Assembly: GCA_028554795.2 (NCBI GenBank)
Contig: JAPYKE020000267.1
Coordinates: 496,001-560,000 of the forward strand
Reading direction: 5' to 3'
DNA length: 64,000 bases
Origin: Sinohyriopsis cumingii
Lineage: Eukaryota; Mollusca; Bivalvia; Unionida; Unionidae
In this document: positions 41,849-62,581 of the stretch, piece after piece
Layout of the letters: each line of letters starts with the position of its first letter
Position numbering within the stretch: position 1 is the first letter of the stretch
Position numbers and translations under genes: made by a program
The notes under the pieces: model-generated
Told to the model about the DNA's origin: nothing
What the model saw: the letters and a program-made list of their open reading frames with translations, nothing else
Database searches by the model: none

Positions 41849-42480
41849 GGAATACAAATTTCATCCCTTCAGTGGCAGTCGCAATACACGAAGCAGACTG
41901 CTTGCCATTCATGGAGACAGTGCATCAGAATCTTCACGATATCACGACAATATTCCTTCCTTTATGAGTTTTCGCTGTCAGATCAAGATTGACGTTTCCT
42001 TGATTTACGTAAACAAACATTTGACGTTAGTTTGTATATCATGGACACGGCGGAATGAACTGCGACAAATAGTATATAGAATGCATAATTTTTCTGTTAG
42101 AAACCTTAGGAAAAATATTCGGTTTCTCAAATGCTACTACATCAGACAGGTCAAATTGATTTAGGGAAAGACAACATTCATTCCTTCAGTGCCGGTCGCA
42201 ATATACGAGGCAGATTCCTTACCATTCACGGAGACAGTGCATCAGAATCTTCGCGATATCACGACAATATTCCTTCCTTAATGAGTTTTCGCTGTCAGAT
42301 CAAGATTGACGTTTTCTTGATTTACGTAAACAAACACTTGCCATTAGTCTGTATATCATGGACACGGCGGAATGAAAGGCGACATATAGTATATAGAATG
42401 CATCGTTGTCAGTTAGAGACCTTAGGAAAAATATTCGGTTTCTCAAATGCTACTGCATCAGACAGATCAAATTGTTTTAG
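41849..42480 (+). repeat. 317-bp tandem duplication (two copies)
   Basis: Copies lie at about 41849-42165 and 42166-42480. Fixed points are GAGACAGTGCATCAGAATCT at 41914 and 42231, an offset of 317 bp. Other shared blocks include ATGAGTTTTCGCTGTCAGAT and CATGGACACGGCGGAATGAA. Divergence is by scattered substitutions. A plus-strand frame stays open in both copies (starting MSFRCQIKIDV) over about 36 codons and then diverges. I do not recognise it as a protein. Confidence 0.9.
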
Positions 42481-42785
42481 TTACGATCGATACATTTTGG
42501 TGACATAGAACGTTATATATAGATATTACACAAAACGAAATAATAGCAGGTATAAACGTGTGATTACTTGACATACCGAACATGATATCCTAATATAAAA
42601 ATCCTAACGTAATTGCCTTTTTGCTGCTTCTTGTTGGTGTAAGTATATTTCTGGCCTTAGCCGTGCGAACGCAAAGACAATAATGGTTAGATTTCGAACA
42701 GATAACTGGAGATCTCGGTGTCGACCATAAAGGAGTGGTACAATAGCAGAGTCATCTCACAACAGAAAAGTAGCATACAAAATTA

Positions 42786-42788
<3 letters not shown>

Positions 42789-42871
<83 letters not shown>
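42789..42871. repeat. (AT)n microsatellite
   Basis: About 82 bp of TA dinucleotide. Confidence 0.97.
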
Positions 42872-42874
<3 letters not shown>

Positions 42875-43158
42875 CCAAAAATTAAACGACCATATAAACA
42901 TAGGTATGCACATTAATAACTATGTAGAATGTTCAAGAGTAGTAACCGCAAAAACAGCATTCGCTTGCTTGTGATTCATATAACTCATTACTGGTTTTAC
43001 ATATTAATGGTATATTATCTTAGTCAAATTAACTGAATCATGACTTTATAAAGCCAGGTTATAGGCACCAATAAACGTACGGAAGAAAAGTGTTCATCCT
43101 ATGAAATTTTTGCAGATACTAAATTGAGTCAAGAGAATACGACGTCGAATATTTACTG

Positions 43159-50210
<7,052 letters not shown>

Positions 50211-50386
50211 TGGGGTGTCCAATAGTCAAACAGTTCACGACATCGACACTGAGAGTTACGATGGTGGTTGGGGTGCTCTAGAGGATCTCCCACCCAACCC
50301 ACATCGTAACTATCAAGGTCGGGGTCTTACATTGTAGGAATGTGAATCCAATTGTTATAATGTTAGTCTTTGACCGAACGACCCCT
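50211..50386. repeat. nested inverted repeat, MITE-like
   Basis: A strong hairpin has arms 50254-50275 (AGTTACGATGGTGGTTGGGG) and 50291-50311 (CACCCAACCCACATCGTAAC) with a 15-nt loop. It sits inside weaker outer inverted repeats, GGGGTGTCC with TCAAA at 50212 and the reverse complement of TTTGACC with ACCCC ending 50385. At 176 bp with GGGGT ends it could be a small foldback transposon. No target duplication could be defined. Confidence 0.6.
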
Positions 50387-52345
50387 ATGTATATTTACCT
50401 ACAGTTTTAAATTAATTTGTAACGAGCTGCAATGAAAGTTCTGTAAGCCCAATATTCTTGTCAGATTTTGAGTTTTCCAGCTTTTCTTTTTCAAATCTAG
50501 TCAAATTAAGAATTATTTAAATTCAGAGAAACATCAATGATGTGGTAAATCAGTTGATTTAATTTTCTAAATAAAATATAAACCCGCCGTTTGTATTTTG
50601 TTTTAAAGGAATGCAGTGTGTATGCCTTCCAGTTCAGTGTTTACGTTAGTTACTTTGCACGTGGCTCTATTTACAGAAGTTAGTTTAATAAAGTTCTCCG
50701 TACAGTATATACATAAAGAAACACAATTGAGACTGTTCACATGATTATGTTCTGACCAATCGAAATCTTACCTTCATTTATCAACTGTTGCAACTGTAAG
50801 TATTATATGTTACCAGGTTGAATATAAATTTTCATGTTTCTCTTATTATTATTGCAACAATAAAAATGTTACAATGAACGAAATGTATTTTTCGACGTGT
50901 TAAGAAAGCGAATTAAGTGACTGCTTCAGGAACAACAAATTCTTCAACTACTCTGTCACGTACTAATTGGCCATTTTATAATAAAATCTCAATTCTCTAT
51001 TGTGACATACGTCCTTTTATTCATTTACATGCGAGCAACTTCATTGTGCTTGTTTTAGTTTAATACTTTTCCCAGCAAGAACACTTCTCATTTTCTGTCA
51101 CTCGAATAGATATGGTTCATTATTTAATGATTTAAATATCTAAATTGGATTGAATGATGTGGTATCGAAACGATATATATCATATTAATGAATGGCATTC
51201 AAAATATATAGGTCCATAGAGTAACTGTTTAAATATCGTTTTGTATTAATGCATGTATAGAGTTAATTCGTATCTAACATAAAAAGCGATAAGATATAAT
51301 TTTTTAGTGTTACAATGCATCGTTGCGAATATGCAATCGTTATATGTATTTAATTTGCATTGTTTCTTGTTTTTTTTTTAGATATATTGTATGCTATAGA
51401 TAATTTTATTTTGGACTTGAACTTGTCCAAAGCCAAGTTCCTGTAGTTCCTCACTAGAGATTCTAATATTTGTAAACAAATAACACAGAATTAACTTTTT
51501 TTTCTAGAACTGTGGGTTGTTGGTCAGGTACGAGTCGAGGAAGACATTATATTTGCCATGTTCTTTGTTACAATTGTAGCAACATAGTTTACCTTATAAA
51601 CAAACCAGCGTGTTATAGAATGTAACGTTCCACTAAACTAACGCAGTAATCCTCGTAAAGTCTTAATGTGACCTAGGTCAGGTAGAGATGTTCACAATCT
51701 TGTTAAATTTAGAAATTAATCAGTCTTGCTTTGCCATTTTTAGGCAAAACTTAAGACTTATTGTTGTCTTCAGTATTTGATTTAGGTGATGTTATTCATT
51801 CAAGCTATTATTCGCGAAAGACACAAAGTCCTGGTAAATAATATTCCTCGACGAAAAAGATATGCCTAATTATATTTAATTCTGACAAGGGGATCTTGCA
51901 TTATACGATTGTGATTAACTGCAATATTGTTAGCACACCATTGCACTTGGGGTTACTGGTTCCATGGTATACTGAAGCACATAATGCCTTCAACTCTTGA
52001 TTTTATTACAAACACCACCGACATCGAATAAGAACGGCATTCGTTATGACTAGTGGTATAATGTTTTCCACATTTTTTTGAATTTCTAACTGTAAGCTCG
52101 GTATATCAGTCTAAATTTGTTCTAAGGAGAGAAAATATTTTTACAAAACCTGTTGGTTTTCGCTCTTTTATATTACTTAGTTTAAGACAATATAGTCGTA
52201 ATAACAAGAAAACACGAATTCGTAATATTTGAAATTCATTTTGGAAGTCTCATTTTTGAACTGCGATTGGTCTTGCTATAGTTCTTCAGCGAAGTGAAGG
52301 TTCTTCTATTATACGTCAATGTATGACATAGCTGCGTTTCATTTG

Positions 52346-52438
<93 letters not shown>

Positions 52439-52605
52439 TCATTTGTGTAGTAATTATGGCTACGTGTTCACACTTTTGTTTCAATTTCACCTGTCATCCA
52501 GGAAACTATTGGATAGCTCCTTCATTTTTCGCTATCTTCGTGTGATCTCAAAGTATTTGACTGGTCCGTAGAGTATATACACGCCCAGCAATGAAGTAGA
52601 GTCTC
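50387..52605. other. no gene seen; contains (AT)n tract 52354-52437
   Basis: An 84-bp TA tract lies at 52354-52437. Nothing else is recognisable up to the candidate promoter. Confidence 0.5.
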
Positions 52606-52613
52606 TATATAAG
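52606..52613 (+). promoter_or_regulatory. candidate TATA box of the A/B cassette gene
   Basis: The sequence TCTATATAAG is a good TATA match. An exon-like segment without ATG follows and ends in a strong splice donor at 52701. Transcription would be expected to start near 52636. The assignment to the downstream gene is inferred from order and strand only. Confidence 0.4.
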
Positions 52614-52635
52614 TCTGATTCAGACAAATCCACAC

Positions 52636-52700
52636 AAAGCCGCCTGCGGTTTAGAAGAAAGAACCTGTTCCTTGATATTGCAAAGGTAGCTGTTCTTAAG
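52636..52700 (+). other. candidate 5' untranslated exon
   Basis: The segment ends CTTAAG before GTAAGA at 52701, a near-consensus 5' splice site. It contains no ATG. The next plausible acceptor on this strand that leads into coding sequence is the AG at 54450-54451, just before an ATG, giving an intron of about 1.75 kb. The start is estimated from the TATA box at 52606. Confidence 0.35.
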
Positions 52701-54451
52701 GTAAGACAAATCAGCCTTTTTAATCTGACAATTCTTTCAACATATTTAGTATACTAATATACTTTTTTGTACCATTTATTCTCAAAGTACAAAATGTATC
52801 TCAGTCAAACTTTATACATTTTCTCCCAAATACATTACTAACGCTTCCTGATAGTACTGATAGAGTAAAATATCATGAGTTTTTATTCCTGTGCTAGTTT
52901 TCTTCACTTATTGTACTCAAGTATCAAAATGGACAGAGAAGATAAAACTCCAATAGTTTAGTGTGTGACGAGTCAAGGCAGAATCGTATCACGCAGCATA
53001 TATTCAAAATGATACAGCATTTAAGTAGCCTCGCATATTTAATAATTCAAAGAAAACCAAGTTGTATTTAAACACATTATATGCTTCATTGACACAAGCA
53101 TGGTACCAATGGTATATAATGAAACATTGTAAGACGGTAAGTATTGATATATGATCCAGGAAGTTGGACATGCGTTTTACATCGTCAAATAGGCGTCTGC
53201 ACACCATGGTTACTTTATTCTAGATTTCGAAATAATATTATCAACGAATTGTCGTATGGGTATCATTCTCATACAATAGTACAGGTTCAGAGCACAATCA
53301 AATATGTAAATAATTGTTTACAAATATCTGAGGTAAAAGGGATTAAAAAAATTATATCCGTGTTGTTTGGGACCAGGTAGCCAACATCGTATAACCAAAA
53401 CAGCGGAAAATTCTCGTTTTGAATAGTGTTCATTAAATATGTTAGACCAAGTAATCATCCATAATGAGAATATCTGGAAACGTTATCTATAACAATTTAA
53501 ACCAGATGACGATTTTAGCACTTGCAAGCATGTGTATCCTTTACACAATACGGACGAAGTTTAAATTATCCTCAAACGTAGGAGGAACGCACATTATATA
53601 TATACACAAAGTAATGACAAAAATTTGTTTTCCTTTGCCAGATTAGCCAAATCTTCAACAAAATTCATTGATTCCATTTCTAGTAATTTGCATTATAATA
53701 TTGTATTGAGAGCTACATTAATTTATTTTATACATAGTTTATAGTTGTACAATTGCTGTAATTGTTTTAATTATTTCAACATCGCTGAAATACAATGTTA
53801 GCATAATGCAACAAGGATATACAGTACACAAAGATTTTCATCATGAAATCAGAGACTTACCAAGATACTGATATATTACGTGCGCCATATACAATATGCA
53901 AACTCGCCAATTTTAAAATATAATATGATTAATATTGTTTTCATGAACTACTTTGATTCTGAGCGATTCATAAACAAATACCTTACATTAGTACTGTCTT
54001 GAGATCGTCACAGCTGTTTTACGAACCGTGTGAGATATTTGTTACTGCATTGACATGTGTACTTTAATATTTGCATTTTTGCTAATGCAGGGATGTTGCA
54101 CGATTGAAGCATTGTATTCCACTTGTTTATGTCTGAACTTAAGATGTGATAATGTTGGCGTTTTCGTTTTCTAGTCTGACATGTGGCATGTCTAATGCAA
54201 TTTGTCAATACGATAGTGATTTGTAAAATCGTTTTTCTAGATTTCAAACATAATTAACATTTCACATAAGCTGTGGATTCCTCAATTAATACTGATAACG
54301 AAAGTGTCGCTGTGTGAGGAAAACATTAGTTCACATAAATCATCTTTATTTCCTGAATGCATAATGTGACCATTCTCCTGATTGTCTAGTCATGCATATG
54401 TTGCCGTCGTGTCTAAGTAATGTATGTCATAATTGTATCTTTTCATCGTAG

Positions 54452-54595
54452 ATGACACGTGACTTACTTTCCGTCTCTATCGTCATCTTTGTCATCCTAA
54501 TGCCATTGGTTATGTGTGGCATCATAAAGAGTGACCGAAATCGCCTGGAAGAGAAGATAGAGGAAATGGACCAACTTATGAAGATAATGACTGGG
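54452..54595 (+). CDS. exon 1: start codon, signal peptide/anchor, half A module
   Basis: The ATG follows an AG acceptor (54450-54451); the preceding in-frame triplet is TAG, so this is the first usable start. The 48 codons begin MTRD, then a hydrophobic stretch of about 21 residues ([10 protein letters not shown]...LVMCGII), then [18 protein letters not shown]. The last part matches the A-module core ([13 protein letters not shown]). The downstream intron also resembles the introns that follow A exons. The exon ends in phase 0 before GTATTA. The hydrophobic part could be a cleaved signal peptide or an uncleaved signal anchor. Confidence 0.75.
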
Positions 54596-55352
54596 GTATT
54601 AACATGACACATGAACTTCTCATTATCTTCAATCATCCAGATCACATTTAGTTGAACGTATTATATCGTCGCTTTGTACAATGCTCGTCTTATGACAACA
54701 TGTATAATTTCAGAAATATTGAACATCACTAAATGGTTATACTACGTTATTACATGGCACACGAAAATACACATCATGCTCGTGATTATAAAGAGTATCA
54801 TCAGCATTAATAACAACTATACAAGGTTGTGTCTTTGTTAATCGTGTTTCTCTTGCTCTCTGGAATCACACTCTGTAGTATCAGTAGTAATAATTGTTTA
54901 TGCTGTTGCTGCTGTTGAAAATATGTATATTCCGTAAGATTAGGAAACTTTGTTTATCGTTTCAATGTTATTAGGCTGCCATTCTACTGTAAATTACAGG
55001 ATGTTGACAACGCTGAAATTGCACTTGAAAGGAACATAGTAGCTGCAAAGAAATCCGCGGACAAGTGTAAGATTATATATAATATAATATTCCGCATATT
55101 TCCTGCGATATCATTCATAGAGTATATACATGAACTACCAGCTTTCATGTTACTACTCTTATTTGACACTGCTAAATACAAACGGCACGTGCAACACGTA
55201 TGAAAAGTGCACGATGCATATATATCGATATATAAACCGGCTCATGTTGAGGCAATTATATATCTGCTTAACATGATGTTTCCCATTATATTATCACAAT
55301 TGTTACCACACTCAGACTGAAAATGGCGATAGTTTAGAAGACAATTACTTAC

Positions 55353-55383
<31 letters not shown>

Positions 55384-58260
55384 CATACATACATACATAC
55401 ATACATACATACATACATGCAAAAATACATATAAAGAATGTATTTATTCCGTGTCATTTTGTCCTTTATTTTACTTTGATATTGATCTTTTTTCTAATTT
55501 ACAAATGCACATGGATGAGAATGATATATCCATAGCTGTGCTGTCTATTGATTTTCATAAATGATAAAGGGTAGAAGAGACAATGATAATTTTAGAGGTC
55601 CATGTTTTAGGATTTGTTTGCCATGCTGCAAAATAATATGACTTTAAGGGTGTTACCTCCTTATATATGAATACGATTTACTTCTCTAGCAGATGCAGCT
55701 GTGAAAAGAGGACTTGGTGAAACAGTTGCCCAAAATGACGTAATAAACAAGATAGACGAGATGAACCAACTCATGAAGGAAGTGATTGAGGTATAAAAAG
55801 CACACATTCACATTTTATTATCCTCAATCATCAAAATCATAATTGGTTGAAAACATTGTTTCATCATATTTATACTATGTTTGTGCCATGACAAGATGCA
55901 GAATTTTATTAGTATTGAACTTGAAGCAATAGTTATACTGCGTCATCACAAGGCGCACCAGAATAAACACCATCGATTTTTTTAATAAACAGTAAAATTA
56001 GCATCAACAACAGCTGAAGAACATTAAATCATTGTTACTCTATCTTAGACATGCCATCTGGAGTCAACATCAGTCGTAGCAGTAGTAATTATTGTTTTTG
56101 ACTGACTGCTGTAGTTGAAAATATTTAAATTTGTACAGTTTTAGAATATGTATTTATCCTTGCATTGCTATTAAGCTGCCATTCTACTGTAAATTACAGG
56201 AAGTTCCCATTGCCAGAAATGAACGTGAAAGAAATGTAGCACTTGCAAAGAGGTCTGCCGAAGATGGTAAGCTTATATGCTACTATACTATACTGCTTGT
56301 ATCCTAGGCTACCTGTTATAGTGTATGTACATAAACTACCATTATTCAAGTTGCTGGTCAGTTTGACCTTGCTGGATCAAAATAGCATGCGCAACATATA
56401 TGAAAAGAACGTGATACATATAATGATATATATGTCAGCTCTTGTTCAACCTACTTGGTTCAATGACAGGTCATAAGTTTTAAGCTCATTTCATATATAT
56501 GTAATATGTGTACAATAAATGTCACTTGAAGCTAGTCAACAACTTTGAAGATGAAATCCAGCCTTATGGTAAGGAGACGTGCATTTCACCCAAGTTAGTA
56601 ATACTCGTTATAACATTTATTTATAACTTTTCATTATCTTCGTTTCTTTTAGTCATTTTAGGTATATAGCTTGATTGCTAAAAAAAAATGTTATACTTAA
56701 GAGCATTGAAAATACCAGTTAGTTGTATTTATATTCTCGTATTTCTCTGTTGACCATATTGATCGACAGTATGTCCTCAGATTACGTGTTATGATCTTTT
56801 TGTTTTGTTTTTCTCTTTCGTTGGTTATTTTGTCGGAGATGGTAGACATGCTCATCAAGCTTCTCTCTTTTGAAATAATTACATTTATTTTGTTTTATAA
56901 AGCAGTTGTATTCATATTTAAATCAAAATATATTTTGTTCGCTTCAATTTGAAATCATTTAGATTATCCAATCGTGTACCTAGCTCGAGTTCTAATTGGT
57001 TTACCCACATATCTGCACCTTACAACAACGGTACATCATCTTTGATTGAATTCAATAAATCTAAGGTGTAATCCTGTTTTTGATTTCATCTTGAATTCGC
57101 ATTGAAATGTTGAAGATGAATGGTAACGATGACTTATTTTTATTGCATTTGTAATTTTTCGTTTTTCTGTTGTTTTGATAATGCCAGTCAGTTTTTACAA
57201 CACACTTGAGATTCTGCAAAGAATTTATTTCATCCAATGATTGTTTAATATCTCGTAAATAATATTTGCCTATTTGGTTATACTTAGACTTACATTATCT
57301 GCGGAAAAGGTCAAACATTTGAAAACCATCCTTTCCTGGTGATTTTTTCACAGGTTAATTCAAAGAACAACCATCTATGAAAAATGTCAGAAATATGAAA
57401 TGAAACATGGATTATCAATGAGCCGACATCTTTGCTGGACAACACTTTAGATTTAATCACCTTAACACAGACAGTGAATGTACAATTTTTGACTTTAATA
57501 TCACGCTGCATTTTTCTTTGCTTGATAATTGTTCAATGACTTGTTCCTAGCTTTGTCCCCTTAATCAAAGGGAATGTAAATTGTTTTTACGTACTAGCTT
57601 TATGTGCAATGTAGACTTTGATGCATAAATCTGCTGTCTAAACAACCTGCAATCTGAATAGCTTTCTAAAATATATAGGACTTCATTAGAGGTCAGAAAG
57701 ATTCATCATCTTTAGGAAACTGTAATACATTTGAACTTAAAATGTTAACTAAATGGATCAGAAGAGCCCAATGAAGAATTTAGTATGCCCCAATGTCCAA
57801 AGTTCACACGCTCTTTTTTTATGCGTGAAGGTAATTTTTGACACCAAACGTCGCTCACAGTACAAATGCCTATATTTATCCACGTGATAAGCTTGCCAGA
57901 TACAATACAAGACAGAAATGCATTGACATCCCCAACATTTTCTCAGATCTAGTAAAATATACTCATATATGATGCTTTGAACTTACTCAAATATTTACCA
58001 GCGCAAGACGCCAATTTCATACTCTACACCCAATATGTAGTTTAGAAAGTTTGCTTTGGCACATACATACAAAGGGAGGTAATCAAAACAGGCTAATACA
58101 TAATAGCTAATTCGATACAAAACCAAATATAATATACTACCATAATGGGTTGACTGTACTAATAAATAAATGGTAATTGTTTCTTTAAAGGGCGAAATGT
58201 ATAGATTTGATGAACAATTCTGATTAAGCTGTCTCATACATACATATATACATACATACA

Positions 58261-58293
<33 letters not shown>

Positions 58294-58420
58294 GCATACA
58301 TACATACATACATACATACATACAAACATACATACATACATACATGCATACATACATATATACATACATATATACAGACAGACATGCGTGGATACATATA
58401 TACATACATACACACATACA

Positions 58421-58454
<34 letters not shown>

Positions 58455-59721
58455 CAGACAGACAGACAGACATTCATACATACATACATACATACATACA
58501 TACATACATACATACATACATACATACATAAATACATGCATACATACATACATAAATACATGCATACTTACATAAATACAGACATACATGCATACATACA
58601 AAGAGTGTATTTTTCCGTTTCATTTTGTACTTTTTTATTTTGAAAATTATCTTGTCTTTAATTTTTAAATGCATTTGGATGAGAATGACAGGTCCGTAGA
58701 TGTGATGTTTATTGATTTTATGCAATGATAAAAAGTAGAAGAGACTCTGACAATTTGAGACATATATGTTTTATGATTTATTTACCATGCAGTTAAATAA
58801 TATGTATGTAAGAGTGTTTTTACTTATACATCTATAGTGCATCTTTCTCTTGCATATGCAGCTGTGAAAAGAGGACTAGGTGAAACAGTTGCCCACAATG
58901 ACGTAGAACACAAGTTAGACGAGATGAACCAACTCATGAAGGAAGTGATTGAGGTATACAAATCACATTCACTTTAGATCATCCTCAATAATCACGATCA
59001 CAAGTGGTTGAACGCCTTGTTTCGTTCTTTATACAATGTTTGAGCCATGAAACCATGTAGAATTTCAAAAATAGTGAACACCAAGAAGTGTTGATACTGC
59101 GTCATCACAAGGCACAGCAGATTATACACCATCGATTTGACCATAAACTGTAACATTAGCAAAAATCAACAGCTATAGTACATATACATAATTGTTACTT
59201 TCTCTTAGAAGTGCAATATTTATTATACACCAGCAGTAGCAGTAGTAATTATTGTTTTCGTCTGGTTGCTGTAGTTGAAAATTCTTAAATTTATGAAGTT
59301 TAACAAGATATGTTTCTCTTTGGGTTGTTATTAAACTGCCACTCAACTGTAAATTACAGGAAGTCCCATATGCACAAAAAAGAAACATACAAGCTGAACA
59401 GAAGTTTGCCGAAGAGTGTAAGATTATTTATTTATATTATAATATGCCGCATATTTCCAATGATAAAATTCATGATGCATATACATGTAATACTATCTTT
59501 CCTGTTGCTGATCTGTTTTTCGTTGATGAATATAAACAACATGCTCAAAAAATAAGATAATAACGTGATATTTAAATGTCGTCCATATTTTCGCTATTTT
59601 AAATAATACATACATCAATGCACCATACATGCATACATGCATTCCTTAGTATCTGATTAAGTACTACCGTCATGGATTCAAGCAAGAACATGTGCCCGTT
59701 AGTGTGTGCGTGCGTTTATGA

Positions 59722-59812
<91 letters not shown>

Positions 59813-62538
59813 CATATATACATTCGTCTTTCTATTCAGGGTAACTTCCATGCAGGAATTCATAAACGTATGCTTACATACATGCATGCGCACATACACA
59901 CATTCTTACACAGTGTATGCATGAACACATGAATACATACATGCATACATACCCACATACCATCATTGATACATACATACATACATACATGCAAAAATAC
60001 ATATAAAGAATGCATTTCTTCCATGTCATTTTGTCCTTTGTTTTATTTTGATATTTATATTTTTTCTAATTTACAAATACACATGGATGAGAATAATATG
60101 TCCGTAGCTGTTCTGTGTATTGATTTTCGTAAGATAATGAAGGGTAGAAGAGACTATGATAATTTTAGAGGTCTATGTTTTAGGATTTGTTTGCCAGGCT
60201 GCAAAATAATATGACTTTAAGGGTGTTTTCTCCTTATATATCAATACGATTTCTTTCTCTTGCAGATGCAGCTATGAAAAGAGGACTAGGTGAAACAGGT
60301 GCCCACAATGACGTAGAACACAAAATAGACGAGATGAACCAACTCATGAAGGAAGTGATTGTGGTATTAAAATCACACATGCACATTCGATTATCCTCAG
60401 ACATCACAATCATAATTGGTTGAACGCATTGTTTCATCATAATTATACTATGTTTGAGCTATGAAAAGTTGTAGAATTTTATAAGTATTGAACTTGAAGA
60501 AATAGCTATACTGCGTCATCACAAGGCGCACCAGAATAAACACCATCGAAATTATCATAAACAGTAACATAAGCATCAACAACAGCTGTAGAGCATTGAA
60601 TTATTGCTACTCTGTCTTAGAGATGATATCTGGAGTCAACATCAGTCGTAGCAGTAGTAATTATTGTTTTTCACTGGTTGCTGTAGTTGAAAATATTTAA
60701 ATTAGTACAATTTTAGAATATATATTTATCCTTGCATTGTTATTAAGCTGCCATTCTACTGTAAATTACAGGAGGTTCCCTTTGCCAGAAATGAACCTGA
60801 AATAAAAATAGCTCTTGCAAAGAGGTCTGTCGAAGAGGGTAAGCTTATATGTACTATTATATACTGCTTGTATCCTAGGCTACCTGTTATGGTGTATGTA
60901 AATAAACTACCATTATTCAAGTTGCTGGTCAGTTTGACCTTGCTGGATCAAAACGGCATGCGCAACATATATGAAAAGAACGTGATACATATACTGACAT
61001 ATATTTCAGCTCTTGCTGAACATATGGTATGTCTACCGAAAATGATGTTTTCTGATATATTATCGTTGTTGTGAAGTCAGTTATATTACAAATGGTGATA
61101 GCGTAGACAGTTATATGTATAAATACAACCATACATACATAGATACATAGATACAGACATACATACATACATACATACATACATACATACATACATACAT
61201 ACATACATACGTACATACATACATACATGCATACATATATGCATACATACATACATATATACATACATACAGACATACATACATACATAAAAATATATAT
61301 ACATACATGTATTTTTTCCGTTTTGTTTTGTCCTTTTTTATTTTGATATGTATCTTGTCTTTAATTTTTAAATGCGTTTGGATGAGAATGACAGATCCAA
61401 TGATTTTTTTCACTGATGAGAGGTAGAGCTGACTCTGACAATTTGAGAGATATATGTTTTAGGATTTATTTGCCATGCAGTTTAATACTATTTCTTTAAG
61501 AGTGTTTTTACTTATATATCAATAGTACTTCTTTCTCTTGCATATGCAGCTGTGAAAAGAGGACTTGGTGAAACAGTTGCCCACAATGACGTAGAACACA
61601 AGATAGACGAGATGAACCAACTCATGAAGGAAGTGATTGAGGTATAAAAATCACACATTCACTTTTGATTATCCTCAATCATCACGATCACAAGTGGTTG
61701 AACGCCTTGTTTTGTTCTTTATACAATGTTTGAGCCATGAAACCATGTAGAATTTCAAAAATAGTGAACACCAAGAAGTGTTGATACTGCGTCATCACAA
61801 GGCACAGCGGATTATATACCATCGATTTGACCATAAACTGTAACATTAGCAAAAATTAACAGCTATAGTACATATACATAATAGTTACTTTCTCTTAGAA
61901 GTGCAATATTTACTATACACCAGTAGTAGCAGTAGTAATTATTGTTTTCGTCTGGTTGCTGTAGTTGAAAATTCTTAAATTTATAAAGTTTAAGAAAATA
62001 TATTTCTCTTTGGGTTGTTATTAAACTGCCATTCAACTGTACATTACAGGAAGTCCCATATGCACAAGAAAGAAACATACAAGCTGAACAGAGATTTGCC
62101 GAAGAGAGTAAGATTATTTATATAAATTATAATATTCCGCATATTTCCAATGATACAATTCATGATGCATATACATGTAATACTATGTTTCCTGTTGCTG
62201 ATCTGTTTTACGTTGATGAATGTAAACAACATGCTCAACAAATAAGATAATAACGTACTGCTTTTAACGAAATATCGGACTACTCATGATGAACATATGA
62301 TAATTATGCAGAAAATAATATTATCCAATTTAATATCGTAATTGTTGATTCACAGAGATTAAAAATAGCGACAATATAGACGACATTAACCATATTTAAA
62401 TGTCGTCCATATTTTAGCTATTTTAAATACATACATACATCAATGCACCATACATGCATGCATGCATTCCTAAGAATCTGATTAAATACTACCGTCATGG
62501 ATTCAAGCAAGAACATATGCCCGTTAGAGTGTGCGTGC

Positions 62539-62581
<43 letters not shown>

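Noticed and set aside
57995-58643. Long open frames of Met-Tyr-Val-Cys or His-Thr-Tyr-Ile repeats, up to 188 codons (also 60929-61413 and 63697-63996)
   Set aside because: They are translations of (CATA)n tetranucleotides. Their non-repetitive ends are intronic sequence of the cassette gene.
60085-60214. Open frame [17 protein letters not shown] before A exons, with a faint likeness to reverse-transcriptase motif A
   Set aside because: The block is repeated before every A exon, but its reading frame is broken by a stop or shift in several copies (for example 55510-55564 and 58675-58730). It is conserved only because the introns were duplicated.
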